Positions 36,791-44,924 of a DNA stretch of 64,000 nucleotides are shown here, piece after piece; positions within the stretch are counted from its first letter, which is position 1; each line of letters opens with the position of its first letter. Both the position numbers and the translations under genes were made by a program. The stretch is from Paracoccaceae bacterium (GTDB taxonomy: Bacteria > Pseudomonadota > Alphaproteobacteria > Rhodobacterales > Rhodobacteraceae). The notes beneath the pieces were generated by a model that saw only the letters and a program-made list of their open reading frames with translations, made no database searches and was not told the origin of the DNA. The stretch spans positions 372,001 through 436,000 of the forward strand of contig WKFK01000014.1 in assembly GCA_014872815.1 (NCBI GenBank), in the 5' to 3' direction.

Positions 36791-37822
36791 TCACGCGCGG
36801 TGTTTCTTCATCTGAGCCAGCCACTTATCGGCAAAACCCATGACGTCCTGTTCGCTTGTTTGTGGCCCCAAGCTCACCCGAATGGCGCTTGCAGCCGTCA
36901 TCTCATCATATCCCATCGCGGTCAGCACCTTGCTGGCGCGCACCTTGCCCGAAGAGCAAGCCGATCCTGCCGAAACTGCGAAACCCGCCAGATCCATCTG
37001 CATGACCTGCGTTTCCCCCTTCCAGCCCGGCACCGCAACAGCCGTTGTGTTCGGAAGCCGCTTGGCACCTTTGCCAACAATTATGGCCTCCGGCGCGTCC
37101 GCGATAAGCCGTTCTTCCAGCATGTCACGCAGCTGCGCAATCCGATCCCAAACACCATCGGCCAAGTCTTGCGCGGCCGCTTTGGCTGCGGCCGCAAAAC
37201 CAGCGGCGCCAATCACATTTTCGGTGCCCGCACGGCGGCCCATTTCCTGACCTCCGCCTAACAGTTGTGCTGGCACATCTGTGCCACGTTTCACAACCAA
37301 AGCCCCAATGCCCTTTGGGCCACCCAACTTATGCGCCGAAATCAGCGCCATCTGCGCTCCGGTCCAGTTAAAAGCCACCGGCAACTTGCCAAACGCTTGT
37401 GTCATGTCACTGACAGCTACGCCGTTCGGTAGGGTTTGGACCACTCCGGTCTCAGAATTTGCCAGCTGCACACAGCTCATTTCCGGGGCATCAATTTTGA
37501 TTGCTCCTTCAGCATCAACCGACAGGTCGTTCTGCGTCCAGGCGTTAACTGCATCATGTTCAACTTCCGCAGCGTGTAGCTTGCGACCGGCCAGCGCCAG
37601 AGCAGCGGATTCTGTGGCACTGCTAGTGAAGATTACATCAGCCCCGTCAGCGCCAAAGGCAGAGGCAATATCTGCGCGCGCGCGCTCCAAAATGGCCTTC
37701 GCCTTTCGACCTTCCGAATGTACAGAGGACGGATTGCCATAGGCATCCATCGCCGCAATCATCGCCTCTCGAGCTTCCGGACGCAGTGGCGTTGTCGCAT
37801 TATGATCCAAGTAGGCCCTCAT
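36791..37822 (-). CDS. Cysteine desulfurase, IscS/NifS type (short form)
   Basis: The 343-residue PLP enzyme is a group I-like desulfurase: [16 protein letters not shown] at the start, PLP lysine in [15 protein letters not shown], the Asp/Gln pair in SDMTQAFGK and the active Cys in [10 protein letters not shown]. At 343 residues it is about 60 shorter than E. coli IscS. The same operon also encodes SufS, so two desulfurases of different type are made together. It overlaps iscR by one base and precedes sufB by 26 bp. Confidence 0.92.
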   Translation of the reverse strand: MRAYLDHNATTPLRPEAREAMIAAMDAYGNPSSVHSEGRKAKAILERARADIASAFGADGADVIFTSSATESAALALAGRKLHAAEVEHDAVNAWTQNDLSVDAEGAIKIDAPEMSCVQLANSETGVVQTLPNGVAVSDMTQAFGKLPVAFNWTGAQMALISAHKLGGPKGIGALVVKRGTDVPAQLLGGGQEMGRRAGTENVIGAAGFAAAAKAAAQDLADGVWDRIAQLRDMLEERLIADAPEAIIVGKGAKRLPNTTAVAVPGWKGETQVMQMDLAGFAVSAGSACSSGKVRASKVLTAMGYDEMTAASAIRVSLGPQTSEQDVMGFADKWLAQMKKHRA

Positions 37823-38298
37823 TAGGCGTTTTCGTCCGCCACTTCATCGACCACAGAAAACAATGTGGGCACGGCTGGGCATGGCGCCAAGTCGTTCTCG
37901 ACAATATCGGACAAACGCGTCTGGTGCAGGAACACATAAACATGCGCCGACAGCCCTTCCCAAAGGCGGTTTGCCATCGACTGCGCGCGGGACCCACTTG
38001 ATCCACCGCTGGCCCCTGCCCCGGTATGCAGCGCCGACACCGTCTCATCCACTGCGGCCAGAATATCTGCCACCCGAATCTCGGACTTTGGACGTGCCAA
38101 GCGATACCCACCACCGGGGCCACGAACAGACACAACCAATTCCGCCCGGCGCAGTTTTACAAACAACTGCTCCAAATACGGCAGCGAGATATCCTGTCGC
38201 TTAGAAATCTCACTCAGACTCACAAGGTCATCAGGCGATTGAAGCGCAATATCTGCCAAAGCAACCACAGCATAGCGGCCTTTTGTCGACAGTTTCAT
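37822..38298 (-). CDS. iscR: Rrf2-family regulator IscR, single-cysteine form
   Basis: The 158-residue winged-helix regulator (MKLSTKGRYAVVALADIALQS) controls Fe-S assembly genes. The loop that in E. coli IscR carries three cysteines here reads ALHTGAGASGGSSGSRAQSMA without them; one Cys (APCPAV) remains further on. A form of IscR with one cysteine and an unusual cluster ligation is known from Rhodobacter sphaeroides. It is the first gene of the operon and is preceded by two Iron-Rhodo-box-like sequences, so it should autoregulate. Confidence 0.93.
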   Translation of the reverse strand: MKLSTKGRYAVVALADIALQSPDDLVSLSEISKRQDISLPYLEQLFVKLRRAELVVSVRGPGGGYRLARPKSEIRVADILAAVDETVSALHTGAGASGGSSGSRAQSMANRLWEGLSAHVYVFLHQTRLSDIVENDLAPCPAVPTLFSVVDEVADENA

Positions 38299-38365
38299 AG
38301 AGCACCCTCTCGAATTGATTGACCTCAGCCGCCCATGTGCTTAAGTCGCTAGAACCCGAACGGCG

Positions 38366-38380
38366 TTTAGACCGTTCTAC
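38366..38380. promoter_or_regulatory. Iron-Rhodo-box-like IscR operator 1
   Basis: TTTAGACCGTTCTAC holds the half-sites TTTAGA and TTCTA in the iscR upstream region, 68-82 bp before its start. It lies next to a better palindrome at 38383. Confidence 0.55.
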
Positions 38381-38382
38381 TA

Positions 38383-38399
38383 TTTAGAAGCGTTCTAAG
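38383..38399. promoter_or_regulatory. Iron-Rhodo-box-like IscR operator 2
   Basis: TTTAGAAGCGTTCTAAG contains the perfect inverted repeat TTAGAA-GCG-TTCTAA. This is the pattern described for IscR control of iron-sulfur genes in Rhodobacteraceae. The site is shared by iscR and the divergent hydrolase operon at 38460. Confidence 0.65.
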
Positions 38400-38459
38400 G
38401 TGACAGAGCAAATTCGTCAAGAATTCGTTCACACCTTTTAAGGGAGAAAAGCGACAAAT

Positions 38460-39116
38460 ATGCCTGAGGTGATTTTTCCGGGACCAGAAGGCCGCCTCGA
38501 AGGCCGCTACCATCCGCAAAAAGAAAAAGACGCGCCTATTGCGATCGTACTGCATCCGCACCCGCAATTCGGTGGCACGATGAACAACAAGGTTGTCTAC
38601 AACCTGCACTACGCCTTCTACAACATGGGCTTCACAGTCCTGCGGTTTAACTTCCGCGGCGTGGGTCGTTCCCAAGGGGAATATGACCAAGGAGTTGGCG
38701 AGTTGTCGGATGCGGCATCCGCGCTCGATTATCTGCAGTCCATGAACACCAACTCCAAACACTGCTGGGTCGCCGGTTTCTCGTTTGGCGCTTGGATCGG
38801 CATGCAGCTTCTGATGCGCCGTCCAGAAATCACCGGATTTATTTCCGTTGCCCCGCCCGCCAACATGTATGATTTCTCGTTCTTGGCACCCTGCCCGAGC
38901 TCTGGCCTGATCCTAAACGGCACCGCTGATCGTGTGGCACCACCTGCGGACACGCATACACTGGTGAATAAGCTGCACGAGCAAAAAGGCATCACGATCA
39001 CGCACACAGAAATCGAAGGCTCTGGTCACTTCTTTGAAACCGAAGAGTACATGGATCAGATGACTGGCACAGTCACCGACTATGTGAAACGCCGCTTGAC
39101 TGAGAACAGCCGCTAA
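38460..39116 (+). CDS. Alpha/beta hydrolase family protein
   Basis: The 218-residue protein has the hydrolase fold: HPHPQFGGTMNNKVV near the start, FNFRGVGRSQGEY (oxyanion loop), the nucleophile in AGFSFGAWIG and the His in EGSGHFFETE. The Asp is likely in NGTADRVAPP. This subgroup is common and poorly characterised in alphaproteobacteria; its substrate is unknown. The TAA overlaps the next ATG (TAATG). Its promoter region holds the IscR-like boxes, so iron or Fe-S status could affect it. Confidence 0.9.
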   Translation: MPEVIFPGPEGRLEGRYHPQKEKDAPIAIVLHPHPQFGGTMNNKVVYNLHYAFYNMGFTVLRFNFRGVGRSQGEYDQGVGELSDAASALDYLQSMNTNSKHCWVAGFSFGAWIGMQLLMRRPEITGFISVAPPANMYDFSFLAPCPSSGLILNGTADRVAPPADTHTLVNKLHEQKGITITHTEIEGSGHFFETEEYMDQMTGTVTDYVKRRLTENSR

Positions 39117-39358
39117 TGAGCACTCTGGACCGTCTGGCCGCCAAGCTTGCTGAGGACACAATCAAAGCCCAGAAAGAACTGGGCGACGAGCGTCTCTTTA
39201 TGGAAGTCAGCGCAGTGCTGGGCGCGTCCTCACAGTCTCTCGAAGAGGCGTTCCTTACCGAAGTGCGTATGCGCATGTCAGAAGAAAAAGGCCGGGCCTT
39301 TTTGATCAACAAAGTCAAAGAAGCCCGCGCCGCGAAAGCTGCAGAGACCAAAGAATGA
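39116..39358 (+). CDS. Conserved-looking small protein of unknown function
   Basis: I do not recognise a family. The 80-residue protein is predicted to be mostly alpha-helical, charged, and rich in Glu, Lys and Ala (DRLAAKLAEDTIKAQKELGDE...). It has no signal peptide, membrane segment or cysteine. It overlaps the hydrolase stop by one base and the HD gene start by four (ATGA), so it is a real member of the three-gene operon. A small adaptor or DNA/protein-binding role is possible but unsupported. Confidence 0.78.
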   Translation: MSTLDRLAAKLAEDTIKAQKELGDERLFMEVSAVLGASSQSLEEAFLTEVRMRMSEEKGRAFLINKVKEARAAKAAETKE

Positions 39359-39936
39359 GCGACCGCCTCGCCGCGCAAATCTCGTTCCTGACAGAAGCCG
39401 ATAAGCTGAAATCTGTCTACCGCGCCACAAATGTGCTCGACGGACACCGCAAAGAAGACAGCGGCAGTCACAGCTGGCACATCGCCCTCTACGCGCTCAT
39501 TCTGTCAGAACACGCCAAAAATGAAATCAATCTGGATCGCGTCATTCGCATGCTATTGATCCATGACTTAGTGGAAATTGACGTCGGCGACAGCCCCATC
39601 CACGGCGATCATGACATCGCGGCCATGGAAGCAGCCGAAAGCGCTGCTGCAGACCGTATCTTTGGCCTTCTACCAGCAAATCAAGCCGCTGAACTCCGCG
39701 CCTTGTGGGATGAGTTTGAAGCTGCGGAAAGCGATGACGCCATTTTTGCAAAAAGCATCGACCGTGTTCAGCCGGTGATTGGCAATCTTGAAACCAATGG
39801 TGGCACCTGGCCTGAGTATAACGTCACGCGTGAACAGCTAGAGGATCGCGTTGGCTGGAAAGTTGCTAAAGGTGCCCCTGCAATTTGGGATCATCTCAAA
39901 GCGCGCATTGCCAAATGGTTTTCCGAAAACAGCTAG
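39355..39936 (+). CDS. HD-domain hydrolase (YfbR/5'-nucleotidase-like)
   Basis: The 193-residue protein has the HD metal site: H in SHSWHIALYALIL, HD in LLIHDLVEIDVGD and a later Asp in SIDRVQPVIGN. This set resembles HD-domain 5'-deoxynucleotidases and related phosphohydrolases. Substrate is not shown by the sequence. It ends two bases before the convergent phospholipase-like gene. Confidence 0.88.
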   Translation: MSDRLAAQISFLTEADKLKSVYRATNVLDGHRKEDSGSHSWHIALYALILSEHAKNEINLDRVIRMLLIHDLVEIDVGDSPIHGDHDIAAMEAAESAAADRIFGLLPANQAAELRALWDEFEAAESDDAIFAKSIDRVQPVIGNLETNGGTWPEYNVTREQLEDRVGWKVAKGAPAIWDHLKARIAKWFSENS

Positions 39937-39937
39937 T

Positions 39938-40501
39938 TCAAAAACACTGAGGCCACCCGTACCCCCAACGCCACGGCAACCCTGAGCACGGCAAACCGCC
40001 CACACGAACCGCCTCATACATGCGATCCGCCACGAAATAGATGGCCGCCGCGACATCCTCTGGCGTGCTGTCATATTGCATCGCCAAAGCCTCAGCTTGC
40101 GCATCCGCCACGCTTTGGACGCACATGCGCAGCGCGTCATCCGCCTTGAGGCGCGCAAAAAATCCTTCTTCTGCATCCGCAGTCTCACCGCCTAGATGAT
40201 ACGCCTGGTCATGCACCATACAGCAGTCATGCCACGGCGCCTCATGCGCAAACACTCGCGCGAACCAGGGAAAGGCGCGCGCCATCGCGCCCCAGGCCGC
40301 CGACATTCCTCCAGAACACCCATCCGTCGTGAACGGCACCAAGGCCGCGGGCTGCTCCTCACGCAACGCCTGCAATCGGCTGTGCCTCCAGATTTCCACC
40401 TTCGCAGACCAACCCAACCCTTCACTTGAGCCCTGCGCCGTAACCGGTTCACTTAAAACAACAATTGCGCCAAAAAAGGCATATAGTTTACTGAACTGCA
40501 T
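39938..40501 (-). CDS. Exported phospholipase A2-like protein
   Basis: The 187-residue protein has an N-terminal signal peptide (residues about 1-23, QFSKLYAFFGAIVVLSEPVTAQG). It then shows the phospholipase A2 catalytic signature CCMVHDQAY, with the His-Asp dyad, and an upstream DGCSGG segment in the place of the calcium-loop Cys/Gly region. Several further cysteines could form disulfides. It should release a fatty acid from phospholipid in the periplasm or outside, but this is inference. I start at ATG 40501; it overlaps the end of the glycerophosphodiesterase gene by 14 bp. Confidence 0.72.
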   Translation of the reverse strand: MQFSKLYAFFGAIVVLSEPVTAQGSSEGLGWSAKVEIWRHSRLQALREEQPAALVPFTTDGCSGGMSAAWGAMARAFPWFARVFAHEAPWHDCCMVHDQAYHLGGETADAEEGFFARLKADDALRMCVQSVADAQAEALAMQYDSTPEDVAAAIYFVADRMYEAVRVGGLPCSGLPWRWGYGWPQCF

Positions 40502-42341
40502 CGTCACCTCGATGCGGCACATCCAACCCAATCCGCCCCGCCAGACCAAGCACCAGCCGCTCCACACCGCTCAACGTTTTACGATCCGCCAAAACTTGCC
40601 GCGCCAGCGCCGGCTCGTCGGTGATCAATCCGTCCACGCCAAAAGACAACATGCCCGACATCGACAGGGCATCGTTCACCGTCCATACATAGACCTCTTT
40701 GCCCGCGTCGTGGGACCCGCGCACCAGTTGGCGCGACATGGTGGCGCTGTTCACCGCAAGGAAATCCACATCCAGATCCCACATATTTCCGAGAGACGCC
40801 GATGCGAGCAGCCCGACATTCCAGTCGGGACGAAGCTTGCGCATCTTGGCCACAGCATCGGCTTTCAACGACATAATCTTGACCTGATCGACCATGTCCG
40901 TGGCTTCAACAATGTCGATCACCCGCTGCTCCAAATCCTCATCGTGACCGTAGTATTTCAACTCGATCACGACACCGGACTTACCTTTGGCCGCAAGCAA
41001 CACTTCTTCCAAGGTGGCTGTGCGCTCTTCTGCAAATGCCGGATCAAACCAGCTGCCGATATCGATAGCCTTCAGGTCTTCCAGAGTCGCATCCCAGATC
41101 TTTAGCGGATTGCCGGCCACTTTCATGAAATCGCTGTCATGCACCACAACCACCGCCCCATCGGAGGTTTCCTGCACGTCGATCTCTACCCAGTCCGCCC
41201 GATCTTCAACCGCGCGCGAGACTGCGGCCATAGTGTTTTCAGGTGCCGCAGCGGAGGCTCCACGATGCGCTATAACTGCCACAGGCCGATCCTGATCCAC
41301 CTTGACCAACTCCGCGACGCCAAAACCACCCAAAACGGTCACAAGTGCCGCCACCATGACCAGGCCGCTCAGCACCCCTTTTGGCACTTCGCGTTTTTCT
41401 CCCGCATCTGGCCAGCCCGCAAATCCCATGAAGGCAACAGCCAAGGCACCGGTGGTGAAAGATGTCAGAACGAGGTTCAACCCCGCCCACAATCCGGTGG
41501 AGAGCGACAAAAACGCTGCCAGGCCTTTGAGGCCAAACGGCACGAAATGCAGACCAAACTGGATGATCGCGCCCACCACAAAGAGAACAGCACCGCCAAT
41601 CACCGCCCCTATCGCTGCCCAAATAGCCAAGCGCACAAGGAACGCCAGCCGGCGCCCCGCCATCTGGAACTGACTTTCACGTAACGCCTCGCCTGCCCGC
41701 AGCCCGTCAAATACAACAAGCGGCAAGGCCAACACCCAGCCCAAGGTACGCCAGAGAACCAGCGCCATCATCAACGCCAATGCGATGCCGCAAACCACCA
41801 CGGTCTGCACAAACTCAGGTGGATGAAAGCTGAGGTAGTAGTTGATGTCGAATTCCGTCATCCAAGAGAAAAAAGCCAATCCGCATACCGCCAAAAACGG
41901 CAGGCACATCAACAACAGCCTGATGCAGAATTGTACTGCCAACCCAAGCACAGCCGGTACCCGCGGCAGCACAACAGCCACGCCGTCCAAAAATCCATGT
42001 GATTTCCCAACCCGATCTCGTAGCGCCACCGCCATCATGAACGACACATCCAGCGTCAGCATCACGAGCGCCATGCCTGCGATCACCAATCCGGCGACAA
42101 AGCCAACTGGAGAGAACAAGAATACTGCGATGTCAAAATCCGCCAACGCGGGTTTGCCGGAAAACGTCAGCGCCAGATGCACCGTAGCCGCCATCAAGGG
42201 CGCAAAAGCTGCGGCCAATAGGATATTGAACACGAGATGCGACTGAATAAATGGCCAGCGCAAACGCCACGCCACCTTAAAGCACCGCACAACCTCAGAA
42301 ATCGCCTGCTTCACTGCCGCACTCCAAATCCCTATTAACAC
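40488..42341 (-). CDS. Glycerophosphodiester phosphodiesterase with N-terminal membrane domain
   Basis: The 617-residue protein has about eight hydrophobic segments in the first 330 residues (a glycerophosphodiesterase membrane domain) and a C-terminal GDPD domain. The latter has AHRGASAAAPENT, EIDVQETSDGAVVVVHD and GVVIELKYYGHD, giving the catalytic His, Glu/Asp metal ligands and Lys. It hydrolyses glycerophosphodiesters to glycerol 3-phosphate and an alcohol. The overlapping phospholipase A2-like gene suggests a joint role in turning over phospholipids. Confidence 0.92.
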   Translation of the reverse strand: MLIGIWSAAVKQAISEVVRCFKVAWRLRWPFIQSHLVFNILLAAAFAPLMAATVHLALTFSGKPALADFDIAVFLFSPVGFVAGLVIAGMALVMLTLDVSFMMAVALRDRVGKSHGFLDGVAVVLPRVPAVLGLAVQFCIRLLLMCLPFLAVCGLAFFSWMTEFDINYYLSFHPPEFVQTVVVCGIALALMMALVLWRTLGWVLALPLVVFDGLRAGEALRESQFQMAGRRLAFLVRLAIWAAIGAVIGGAVLFVVGAIIQFGLHFVPFGLKGLAAFLSLSTGLWAGLNLVLTSFTTGALAVAFMGFAGWPDAGEKREVPKGVLSGLVMVAALVTVLGGFGVAELVKVDQDRPVAVIAHRGASAAAPENTMAAVSRAVEDRADWVEIDVQETSDGAVVVVHDSDFMKVAGNPLKIWDATLEDLKAIDIGSWFDPAFAEERTATLEEVLLAAKGKSGVVIELKYYGHDEDLEQRVIDIVEATDMVDQVKIMSLKADAVAKMRKLRPDWNVGLLASASLGNMWDLDVDFLAVNSATMSRQLVRGSHDAGKEVYVWTVNDALSMSGMLSFGVDGLITDEPALARQVLADRKTLSGVERLVLGLAGRIGLDVPHRGDDAVQ

Positions 42342-42532
42342 CTACGAAACTCGCCTCACTTAGTGTTCCGAAACGCGAGACATTTTGTCAAAAACAATTG
42401 TCATGCTACGCTATACGCAACAAAAATTCGCCCCCGCTACAATCTGTATACAATCGCATACAAAGTCTTTCCAAGAGCTATGAATTCCCTTAGGACAGGC
42501 CTCAATTAAGACTCGGTTCACAGGAGACCCCC
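42342..42532. promoter_or_regulatory. icd upstream region with TGTATACA palindrome
   Basis: The 191-bp divergent spacer between the glycerophosphodiesterase and icd holds TGTATACA (42445-42452), followed by a second ATACAA direct copy at 42458-42463. Such palindromes are typical of GntR-family operators, but no specific regulator can be named. Confidence 0.3.
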
Positions 42533-43747
42533 ATGACCAAGATCAAAGTGGACAATCCCATCGTCGAAATGGACGGCGATGAAATGACTCGCATTATGTG
42601 GCAGTTCATCAAAGATAAATTGATCCTGCCCTACCTCGATCTAGACCTACTCTATTACGATCTGGGCATCGAAGAGCGTGACCGTACCGAAGACCAGATC
42701 ACCATCGACGCCGCAGAAAAGACCAAAGAAATCGGGGTGGCCGTAAAATGTGCCACCATCACGCCTGACGAGCAGCGCGTTGAAGAGTTTGGCCTCAAGA
42801 AAATGTGGCGCTCCCCCAACGGTACTATCCGTAACATCCTTGGCGGCGTGGTGTTCCGCCAGCCAATCATCTGCCGCAACGTCCCGCGCCTTGTGCCTGG
42901 CTGGACCTCGCCCATCGTTGTGGGCCGTCACGCCTTTGGAGATCAGTACAAGGCCACCGACTTCACCTTCCCGGGGGCTGGCAAGCTGACCATGAAATTT
43001 GTTGGGGAAGATGGCACCGTAATTGAGAAAGAGGTCTATGATGCGCCATCCGCCGGTGTTTATCAGGCGATGTACAACCTCGACAGCTCGATCATTGACT
43101 TCGCCCGCGCCTCTCTGAACTACGGCCTGAACCTTGGCTGGCCGGTGTATCTCTCCACCAAAAACACCATCCTGAAAGCTTATGACGGTCGCTTCAAAGA
43201 CCTGTTCCAAAAGGTCTATGAGGAAGAGTTCGAAGAGAAATTCAAAGCTGCCGGCATCTGGTACGAACACCGCCTGATCGATGACATGGTCGCCTGTGCC
43301 ATGAAGTGGAACGGCAAATTTGTCTGGGCGTGCAAGAACTACGACGGCGACGTGCAGTCCGACACCGTGGCGCAAGGTTTTGGCTCGCTTGGCCTAATGA
43401 CGTCTCAGCTGATGACGCCAGATGGAAAGATTGTGGAGGCAGAAGCGGCCCACGGCACCGTGACCCGCCACTACCGCCAGCACCAGAAAGGCGAAGCCAC
43501 CTCCACAAACTCGATCGCATCGATCTACGCCTGGACCGGCGGCCTGAAGCACCGCGCGAAACTGGACAACAACATTGCCCTGCGCGCCTTTGCTGAAACC
43601 CTCGAGCGGGTGATCATCGAAACCGTCGAGGGCGGCTACATGACCAAAGATCTCGCTCTGCTGGTTGGTCCGGATCAAGGCTGGCTCACAACCATGGGCT
43701 TCCTGGAGAAGATCGACGAGAACCTCAACAAAGCGCTTGCAGGCTAA
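42533..43747 (+). CDS. icd: NADP-dependent isocitrate dehydrogenase
   Basis: The 404-residue enzyme decarboxylates isocitrate to 2-oxoglutarate in the TCA cycle. Recognisable parts are [17 protein letters not shown] at the start, the substrate motif [12 protein letters not shown], the metal-binding DDMVACAMK segment, [10 protein letters not shown] and [12 protein letters not shown], typical of the eukaryote-like dimeric NADP form common in alphaproteobacteria. A CAGGAGA site precedes the ATG. An intrinsic terminator follows. Confidence 0.97.
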   Translation: MTKIKVDNPIVEMDGDEMTRIMWQFIKDKLILPYLDLDLLYYDLGIEERDRTEDQITIDAAEKTKEIGVAVKCATITPDEQRVEEFGLKKMWRSPNGTIRNILGGVVFRQPIICRNVPRLVPGWTSPIVVGRHAFGDQYKATDFTFPGAGKLTMKFVGEDGTVIEKEVYDAPSAGVYQAMYNLDSSIIDFARASLNYGLNLGWPVYLSTKNTILKAYDGRFKDLFQKVYEEEFEEKFKAAGIWYEHRLIDDMVACAMKWNGKFVWACKNYDGDVQSDTVAQGFGSLGLMTSQLMTPDGKIVEAEAAHGTVTRHYRQHQKGEATSTNSIASIYAWTGGLKHRAKLDNNIALRAFAETLERVIIETVEGGYMTKDLALLVGPDQGWLTTMGFLEKIDENLNKALAG

Positions 43748-43762
43748 GCGCTAAGAAACTTT

Positions 43763-43795
43763 GTCCTAAGGCGTATCCGCGCCTTAGGACGCCTT
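43763..43795 (+). terminator. Hairpin terminator after icd
   Basis: GTCCTAAGGCG (43763-43773) pairs perfectly with CGCCTTAGGAC (43780-43790) around a 6-nt loop, 15 bp after the stop. The following GCCTTT is only a weak T-tract. Confidence 0.6.
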
Positions 43796-43882
43796 TACCA
43801 CACGCCCGGTAGACCCCAGCTGCATAGCGGCCTTGCGCCGCACCCCCTAGACAGCTCCGCTGCACTGCGGCAAATCCTGCAC

Positions 43883-44503
43883 ATGGTAAGTTTTATTGAA
43901 TCCCCAAGCCCCGAAAAACACAGCCCCTTTGAGGACATCCAAGGTCTGATTGTGGGCACTTTGCTCGTGGCTCTTGCCGTTCAGTTTCTGCAGGCCTGTG
44001 ATCTTTTTACAGGTCAGATCGCGGGTTTGTCTTTGGTCACAGCCAAGGCAACGGGAACGAGCTTTGGGATCGTGTTCTTCCTCATGAACCTGCCGTTTTA
44101 TGTTATTGCCTTCCTACGCATGGGGCTGGCCTTTACGCTAAAGACATTCACGGCCGTTGGTTTGCTCTCTATCTGGAGCGCTGTTTTGCCCCAATTCTTT
44201 TCCCTCACAGATGTGGACCCTCTGCTCGGCGCCGCGCTTGCGGGAGTGACAGCGGGCGCTGGCCTTATCGCGCTTTTCCGTCACGGCGCCACACTTGGTG
44301 GTGTTGGGATTGTTGCTGTTTGGCTCCAAGACACAAAAGGCATCAAGGCTGGCTGGGTTCAACTCGGGTTCGACATCCTTGTTTTTGGCCTGGCCTTGTC
44401 GTTTTTTGACCTTCACGCGGTCGCCTTCTCGCTCGTTGGTGCTGCGATTACCAATATTATGATCGCAACAAATCACCGTCGCGATCGCTATATCGCGCGC
44501 TAA
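43883..44503 (+). CDS. YitT-family membrane protein
   Basis: The 206-residue protein has about five or six transmembrane segments and the conserved FTGQIAGLSLVTAKATG and LFRHGATLGGVGIVAVWLQD stretches of the YitT/DUF161 family. These are membrane proteins of unknown transport role. It lies 15 bp before the SMR gene in the same orientation and may be co-transcribed. The start at 43883 is the first in-frame ATG; no strong ribosome site is seen. Confidence 0.87.
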   Translation: MVSFIESPSPEKHSPFEDIQGLIVGTLLVALAVQFLQACDLFTGQIAGLSLVTAKATGTSFGIVFFLMNLPFYVIAFLRMGLAFTLKTFTAVGLLSIWSAVLPQFFSLTDVDPLLGAALAGVTAGAGLIALFRHGATLGGVGIVAVWLQDTKGIKAGWVQLGFDILVFGLALSFFDLHAVAFSLVGAAITNIMIATNHRRDRYIAR

Positions 44504-44518
44504 CCTTCAGGGACGTGC

Positions 44519-44854
44519 ATGCCCAAAGCTTATCTGATCCTTCTGGTCGCCGTTGTGTTTGAAACCATCGGCACCGCCGCGCTGCAAGCCAGTCAGCAAT
44601 TCACAAAACCCATCCCCTCGATCATCGTGGTCATCGGGTATGGCCTCGCCTTCTACATGATGGCGCAAACCCTACGCTATCTGCCCGTCGGCATCACCTA
44701 TGCGGTCTGGTCCGGTCTGGGCATCATCTCGATTTCGATCATCGCCTACTTTGCCTTTGGTCAGAAACTTGACCTTGCCGCGATCCTCGGAATGGGGCTG
44801 ATTATCGCCGGAATCCTCGTGATCAACCTGTTTTCTAAGACCGCCGTTCACTAA
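44519..44854 (+). CDS. Small multidrug resistance (SMR) efflux protein
   Basis: The 111-residue protein has four transmembrane helices and the conserved membrane Glu in AVVFETIGTAAL, corresponding to E14 of EmrE. The conserved YAVWSGLGI segment follows. SMR proteins work as dimers and exchange protons for cationic drugs or metabolites. It could equally be a guanidinium exporter subclass, which the sequence alone does not settle. Confidence 0.9.
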   Translation: MPKAYLILLVAVVFETIGTAALQASQQFTKPIPSIIVVIGYGLAFYMMAQTLRYLPVGITYAVWSGLGIISISIIAYFAFGQKLDLAAILGMGLIIAGILVINLFSKTAVH

Positions 44855-44924
44855 CTGGCATTAAAGGGCTGGCCTTTTGCCACAGCCCGCGTTAGGGCGA
44901 GCGCGAACAGGAAAGGCTGCCCTT

